DNA of 45,357 nucleotides from an uncultured bacterium (GTDB lineage Bacteria; Oederibacteriota; PGYV01; Palsa-1178): NCBI GenBank assembly GCA_937889595.1, contig CALAOR010000080.1, positions 1 to 45,357 of the forward strand, read 5' to 3'. Shown piece by piece: positions 41,915 to 45,357 of this stretch (position 1 is its first letter; each line of letters starts with the position of its first letter). The notes under the pieces were generated by a model. It saw only the letters and a program-made list of their open reading frames with translations, ran no database searches and was not told where the DNA came from. The position numbers and the translations under genes were made by a program.

Positions 41915-43786
41915 TTATCCGTTTAGTTTATTGTATATAAGTTCAAAATCCACCGCGTTGCTGATAAAAACAGACAACGCATCAGGATCAAAATGTTCGG
42001 GCTTTGTCCGGCCGTCGCCTTTGACAATTATTTCATATGTTTTTTCATGAGAAAACGCGGGCTTGTACGCCCTCGCGTTCCTGAGCGCGTCATACTGGTC
42101 CGCTATCGCGGTTATCCGCGCTTCAAGAGGTATTTCCACGCCTTTTAACCCGTCTGGATACCCGCTTCCGTCCCATTTTTCATGGTGAAAAGACGCTATT
42201 TTATTTGCCATGCTGAGCCTGTCGTGGCTGCCTATTATTTTGGCCCCGTATGCAGTGTGTAATTTCATGATATCAAACTCTTCCTTTGTCAAGACGCCGG
42301 GTTTCCTCAGGATCGCCGTCGGTATGTGTATCTTGCCGACGTCGTGCAGTTGTGCCTGCATCCTTATCATTTCCACGAACCTGGGTTCCAGCCCCATTTT
42401 TTCCGCCAGCAGGGCCGCGTATTCCCCGACCCTTATGACGTGCAGTCCCGTGTCTTCGTCATTTGCCTCGGCCACACGCGCAAGGGTAAACACTATATAG
42501 TCGTAAGCCTTTTCCGTTTCTTTTATCTGAAATGCGACATAACGCAGGAACATTATCTGCATGGTTATGGCCTTTAAAACCACGGTGTCCTCGTCATTAA
42601 GAGGCTTTAAAAAACCATAGGAAGCCACGCACAAGCCGCCTCCGGCCCGGCATATAAAGTTGCCGGCGTTTATCCCTTCTTTTGCAAATGCATCTGCCGT
42701 GCTTAAAACTTCACGGGATGCGGTTTCGCCTTTGTTTAAGTAAAAAACCCTGGACTGTCCGTCAAGTAAAAACGAGAAGTTTTCGCCTGAAAAGCTTTTT
42801 CCCGCCTTAAAAGCTTCAGGGTCGGTCATGTCATAGTTTATCCATCCCAGATCCTCGGTCCCGAGCAGCATCCCTCCCGGCCCGCGTCCCCGGCCCGCTG
42901 TCGCCCCCCTTATAAGCGCATCCACCTCGGAGAAGAAACTAAACCCGCCCTTTTTCAATGATTCCGCGGACCTATTCCCCCTTTCCGCAAGACCTGATAA
43001 CATGCCAAATAATGAAATAATTTTCGAGTTTTGTTCTTTTATTTCAAGGAGTTTTTTTATACGCGTCAGCACTTCGATCTTTTCAAACGGCTTGGTTATG
43101 AAATCCTCGGCGCCCGCTTCAATGCTTTTTATCCTGTCTTCCTTTGAAGACAGCGCTGTTATCATGATAACAGGCACATGGGCGGTTTCCGCGGAAGCTT
43201 TTATAAGGCGGCAGGTTTCATACCCGTTAATGCCCGGCATCATGACATCCAAAAGCACAAGGTCTATAAGTTCGCGCTTAAGCGCCACGAGCGCCTCATG
43301 GCCGTCTTTTACGCTTACAACCTCGTAACCTTCGGGCTCAAGTATGGCTTCAAGCAGTTTCAAGTTCAAAGGTTCGTCATCCACGCACAATATTTTCGGT
43401 TTATATCCCGGACCCGCGTTTTTCTTGCGGAAATTGGCTATGAAATCCCTGAATTTACCAATGTCTATGGGCTTTGGAAGGTACCCGTCAAAACCCGCTG
43501 TTGCTATTTTCCCCGCGTCCTCTTTTATGTCCTGGGCGGTCATGGCAATAATTTTTACATTCCCGGTTCCGGCAGTCTGCCTGATACGGGTCAATGCCTC
43601 AAATCCGTCCATGACAGGCATATGGATATCCATAAGTATAAGATCGGGCCCGAATTCCGGTGTTTTTTCAAGCGCTTCCCTGCCGTCCTGCGCCAGCTCG
43701 ACTTCACAGCCGCTTTTAACAAGCAAATCATTTATTAAAATCCTGTTTTGCGGGTCGTCATCCGCGACCAGTACTTTAAGCCACAT
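41915..43786 (-). CDS. REC-REC-HD-GYP cyclic-di-GMP phosphodiesterase
   Basis: The 623-residue protein has two receivers (phospho-Asp 53 in LMDIHMPVMDG and Asp 180 in LLDVMMPGING), a GAF-like central region (about 260-420), and a C-terminal HD-GYP domain with HDVGKIHIP (481-489) and HHEKWDGSGYPDG (534-546). HD-GYP domains hydrolyse cyclic-di-GMP, changing motility and adhesion. Two receivers allow input from two kinases. Metal ligands of HD are intact, so it should be active. The gene begins 3 bp after the REC-kinase gene. Confidence 0.95.
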   Translation of the reverse strand: MWLKVLVADDDPQNRILINDLLVKSGCEVELAQDGREALEKTPEFGPDLILMDIHMPVMDGFEALTRIRQTAGTGNVKIIAMTAQDIKEDAGKIATAGFDGYLPKPIDIGKFRDFIANFRKKNAGPGYKPKILCVDDEPLNLKLLEAILEPEGYEVVSVKDGHEALVALKRELIDLVLLDVMMPGINGYETCRLIKASAETAHVPVIMITALSSKEDRIKSIEAGAEDFITKPFEKIEVLTRIKKLLEIKEQNSKIISLFGMLSGLAERGNRSAESLKKGGFSFFSEVDALIRGATAGRGRGPGGMLLGTEDLGWINYDMTDPEAFKAGKSFSGENFSFLLDGQSRVFYLNKGETASREVLSTADAFAKEGINAGNFICRAGGGLCVASYGFLKPLNDEDTVVLKAITMQIMFLRYVAFQIKETEKAYDYIVFTLARVAEANDEDTGLHVIRVGEYAALLAEKMGLEPRFVEMIRMQAQLHDVGKIHIPTAILRKPGVLTKEEFDIMKLHTAYGAKIIGSHDRLSMANKIASFHHEKWDGSGYPDGLKGVEIPLEARITAIADQYDALRNARAYKPAFSHEKTYEIIVKGDGRTKPEHFDPDALSVFISNAVDFELIYNKLNG

Positions 43787-43789
43787 TTT

Positions 43790-44926
43790 TTATATTCCTT
43801 TCTGCTTTACAGGCAGGGTGAATTTAAAACTGCTCCCCGCCCCGTAAACGCTCTCGGCCCATATTTTTCCGCCATGAAGCCCGATTATTTTTTGCGTCAG
43901 CACGAGCCCGAGCCCGGTGCCATCGATCTCCTTTAAGTACATGCCGTCTTTTATCTGGGAAAACGGCAAGAAAAGTTTTTCCAGGTCCTCTTTCTTTATC
44001 CCTATCCCCAGATCCTTTATGCAGAATTCGACTTCTTCGTTGTTTTTCGCCGTCAACAGTATGGTTATGACGCCGTCGGGTTTTGAAAATTTAACCGCGT
44101 TTCCTATAAGGTTAAAGAAAACCTGTTTGAGCCGCCTTGGATCCGCGGTTATAACGGCATTTTTTTCCGTATTTTCATCAAAAACAATGACAATATTGCT
44201 CCTGGCGGCATTTTCAGTGAACATTGACGCCACGCCCTTCGCTATCTCATAAGGGTTTGTTTCCGCGGGTTCCAGCACGATCTTCCCGCTGTCTATCTTT
44301 GACAGGTCCAGTATGTCATTGACCAGGGACAACAGTTTCCTCCCGCTTGTCAGTATAAAGCCGGCATATTCCTTTTGTTTTTCATTTAATCCGCCATAAA
44401 TCCCGTCCTCCAGTATCTCGGAGAAACCTATGACCGAGTTTAAGGGCGTCCTCAGTTCGTGGCTCATATTTGCTATAAATTCGGATTTGGCCCTGTTTGA
44501 CAGTTCTGCGGCGGTTTTTTCAATTTCCGACTGCCTTAAGAGTTCTTTTTCGTGTTTCTCATCCATGGCCCTGTTTATGGCGGGGATCAGTTTGGACAGT
44601 GTTTTTTTCGGCACATAGTCGACCGCGCCCATTTTCATGATCTTCACAGCGCGCTCGTCGTCCAATATGCCGCTTACGCATATGCAGATCGCTTCCGGGT
44701 ATTTTGACTTTGCGTACTCCAGCGCCAAAATACCGTCATACCCCGGCAGACCGACATCAAATAAAATAATATTCGGATAAAAACTTTTCAGTAATCTCTC
44801 AAAGTCGCCTTTTGTCACGGCCCTTGATATTTCGTATTCCGCGCCACTTTTTTTCAGTTCCAGTTCCAAAAGCGCCGCATCCGCGTCCACATCCTCAAGT
44901 ATAAGCACTTTTTGTTTTTTATCCAC
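43790..44926 (-). CDS. REC-histidine kinase hybrid
   Basis: I place the start at GTG 44926 ([20 protein letters not shown]), supported by AGGAG 7 nt upstream; the longer ATG form adds 15 residues with no site. The 378-residue protein has a receiver (phospho-Asp 57 in [12 protein letters not shown]; Lys in YVPKKTLS), a coiled linker, HisKA ([18 protein letters not shown], His 156) and HATPase_c ([22 protein letters not shown]). It has no sensor domain, so its input is the phosphate state of its receiver. It is 3 bp upstream of the HD-GYP gene. Confidence 0.92.
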   Translation of the reverse strand: MDKKQKVLILEDVDADAALLELELKKSGAEYEISRAVTKGDFERLLKSFYPNIILFDVGLPGYDGILALEYAKSKYPEAICICVSGILDDERAVKIMKMGAVDYVPKKTLSKLIPAINRAMDEKHEKELLRQSEIEKTAAELSNRAKSEFIANMSHELRTPLNSVIGFSEILEDGIYGGLNEKQKEYAGFILTSGRKLLSLVNDILDLSKIDSGKIVLEPAETNPYEIAKGVASMFTENAARSNIVIVFDENTEKNAVITADPRRLKQVFFNLIGNAVKFSKPDGVITILLTAKNNEEVEFCIKDLGIGIKKEDLEKLFLPFSQIKDGMYLKEIDGTGLGLVLTQKIIGLHGGKIWAESVYGAGSSFKFTLPVKQKGI

Positions 44927-44998
44927 GTTTTGCTCCTTTGTTATAATTAAGCACGGACATAAATCCGGCATGTCCGAACCAAAATCTGCGTTTTAAAG

Positions 44999-45357
44999 TC
45001 ACTTGATAAAACCTCTGATTTCCTTCGCAAAGGTGCGCGTATTTATAGGCTTGCCTATAAACCCGCTGTTGGATATGCCTTTTAACTCTTCCTTGCCTTC
45101 AGGCATCACGGAAGCAGTCACAAAAACTATGGGAATACTGGCTGTCTGAGTATCTTTGCGCAATATAACAGCGGCTTCGGAACCCCGCATGTCGGGAAGC
45201 CGTATATCCATAAGTATAACATCCGGTTTTTCTTTTTTTGCAATGGCAATTCCGGTGGCGGCGTCTTCAGCTTCCAGCACTTCGAAACCGGCGGCCTCCA
45301 GTATGTCTTTTTCCAGCATCAGATTGTTCGCGTTGTCATCAACTACCAATACTTTTT
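44999..45357 (-). CDS. response regulator receiver, partial (5' end outside window)
   Basis: At least 119 residues of a receiver are visible: KVLVVDDNANNLMLEKDIL, phospho-Asp in LMDIRLPDMRG, Thr in VFVTAS and Lys in FIGKPINTR. The protein ends at IRGFIK, right after the receiver, so this is its C-terminal domain. Whether it is a single receiver or the last domain of a larger hybrid kinase cannot be seen. It is 72 bp before the REC-kinase gene and likely in the same operon. Confidence 0.9.
   Translation of the reverse strand, partial: KVLVVDDNANNLMLEKDILEAAGFEVLEAEDAATGIAIAKKEKPDVILMDIRLPDMRGSEAAVILRKDTQTASIPIVFVTASVMPEGKEELKGISNSGFIGKPINTRTFAKEIRGFIK

Noticed and set aside
1-45357. CRISPR array, tRNA, rRNA, prophage or integron
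   Set aside because: No regularly spaced short repeats, cloverleaf, rRNA-like sequence, integrase or phage structural gene was found.

Overview
The window looks like chromosomal DNA of an uncultivated diderm (two-membrane), motile or chemotactic bacterium. It has OmpA-type and PorV-type outer-membrane proteins, an RND exporter, lipoproteins with Thr/Pro-rich stalks, a FlgD-like secretion tail, SpoVG, and a very dense two-component repertoire. That combination recalls deep-branching candidate lineages near Elusimicrobiota, Spirochaetota or Goldbacteria. This is inference from gene style, not a phylogenetic result. Every convincing gene lies on the minus strand. No tRNA, rRNA, CRISPR array or intact transposase was seen.

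Layout, low to high coordinates (transcription runs the other way). 1-1190 is a worn stretch: the start of a DJ-1/PfpI gene, the 3' end of an alcohol dehydrogenase joined to the 5' end of a cis-prenyltransferase, an exported cupin, and a response-regulator stub. 1189-2793 is a PAS-PAS histidine kinase. 2931-10991 is a compact chemotaxis operon (cheA-cheW-mcp-cheR-cheD-cheY-cheX-cheB) ending in hairpins, with the tail of another response regulator just upstream of cheA. 11.1-11.6 kb holds a 59-codon gene and two palindromic repeat elements. 11.7-16.7 kb is a tandemly duplicated pair: a kelch-propeller lipoprotein followed by an OmpA-domain porin. 17.2-23.3 kb carries an exported pentein-fold (guanidino-modifying) enzyme, a family 2 glycosyltransferase and an RND pump. 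23.4-26.9 kb carries a small secreted protein, a multi-span membrane protein and an OmpR-type two-component pair, with an 11-bp-period operator-like repeat in front of the membrane protein. 27.1-28.2 kb has hicBA, a response-regulator relic and spoVG.

28.2-33.2 kb is a second surface locus: a PorV/OmpA fusion, a 1042-residue propeller-like protein with a Thr/Pro stalk and FlgD-like tail, and a small FlgD-like protein. 33.4-35.5 kb holds a response regulator and small envelope or stress genes (YtxH, DUF948, a DUF6629-like membrane protein, DUF2934). 35.7-36.05 kb is a pair of 143-bp direct repeats. 36.0-45.36 kb is a signalling block of six genes (REC, REC-kinase, REC-REC-HD-GYP, REC-PAS-kinase, CheB-CheR-PAS-PAS, PAS-kinase) with no DNA-binding output domain.

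The most notable points are: (i) OmpA-domain outer-membrane proteins next to stalked beta-propeller surface proteins, three times; (ii) a modular family of intergenic palindromes sharing ends (core ACTGTCGGAAAA) with exchangeable, partly covarying inner arms; (iii) a 69-bp module conserved upstream of both spoVG and the DUF2934 gene; (iv) several precise gene-fragment junctions, including response-regulator remnants at both ends of the kinase/chemotaxis block.
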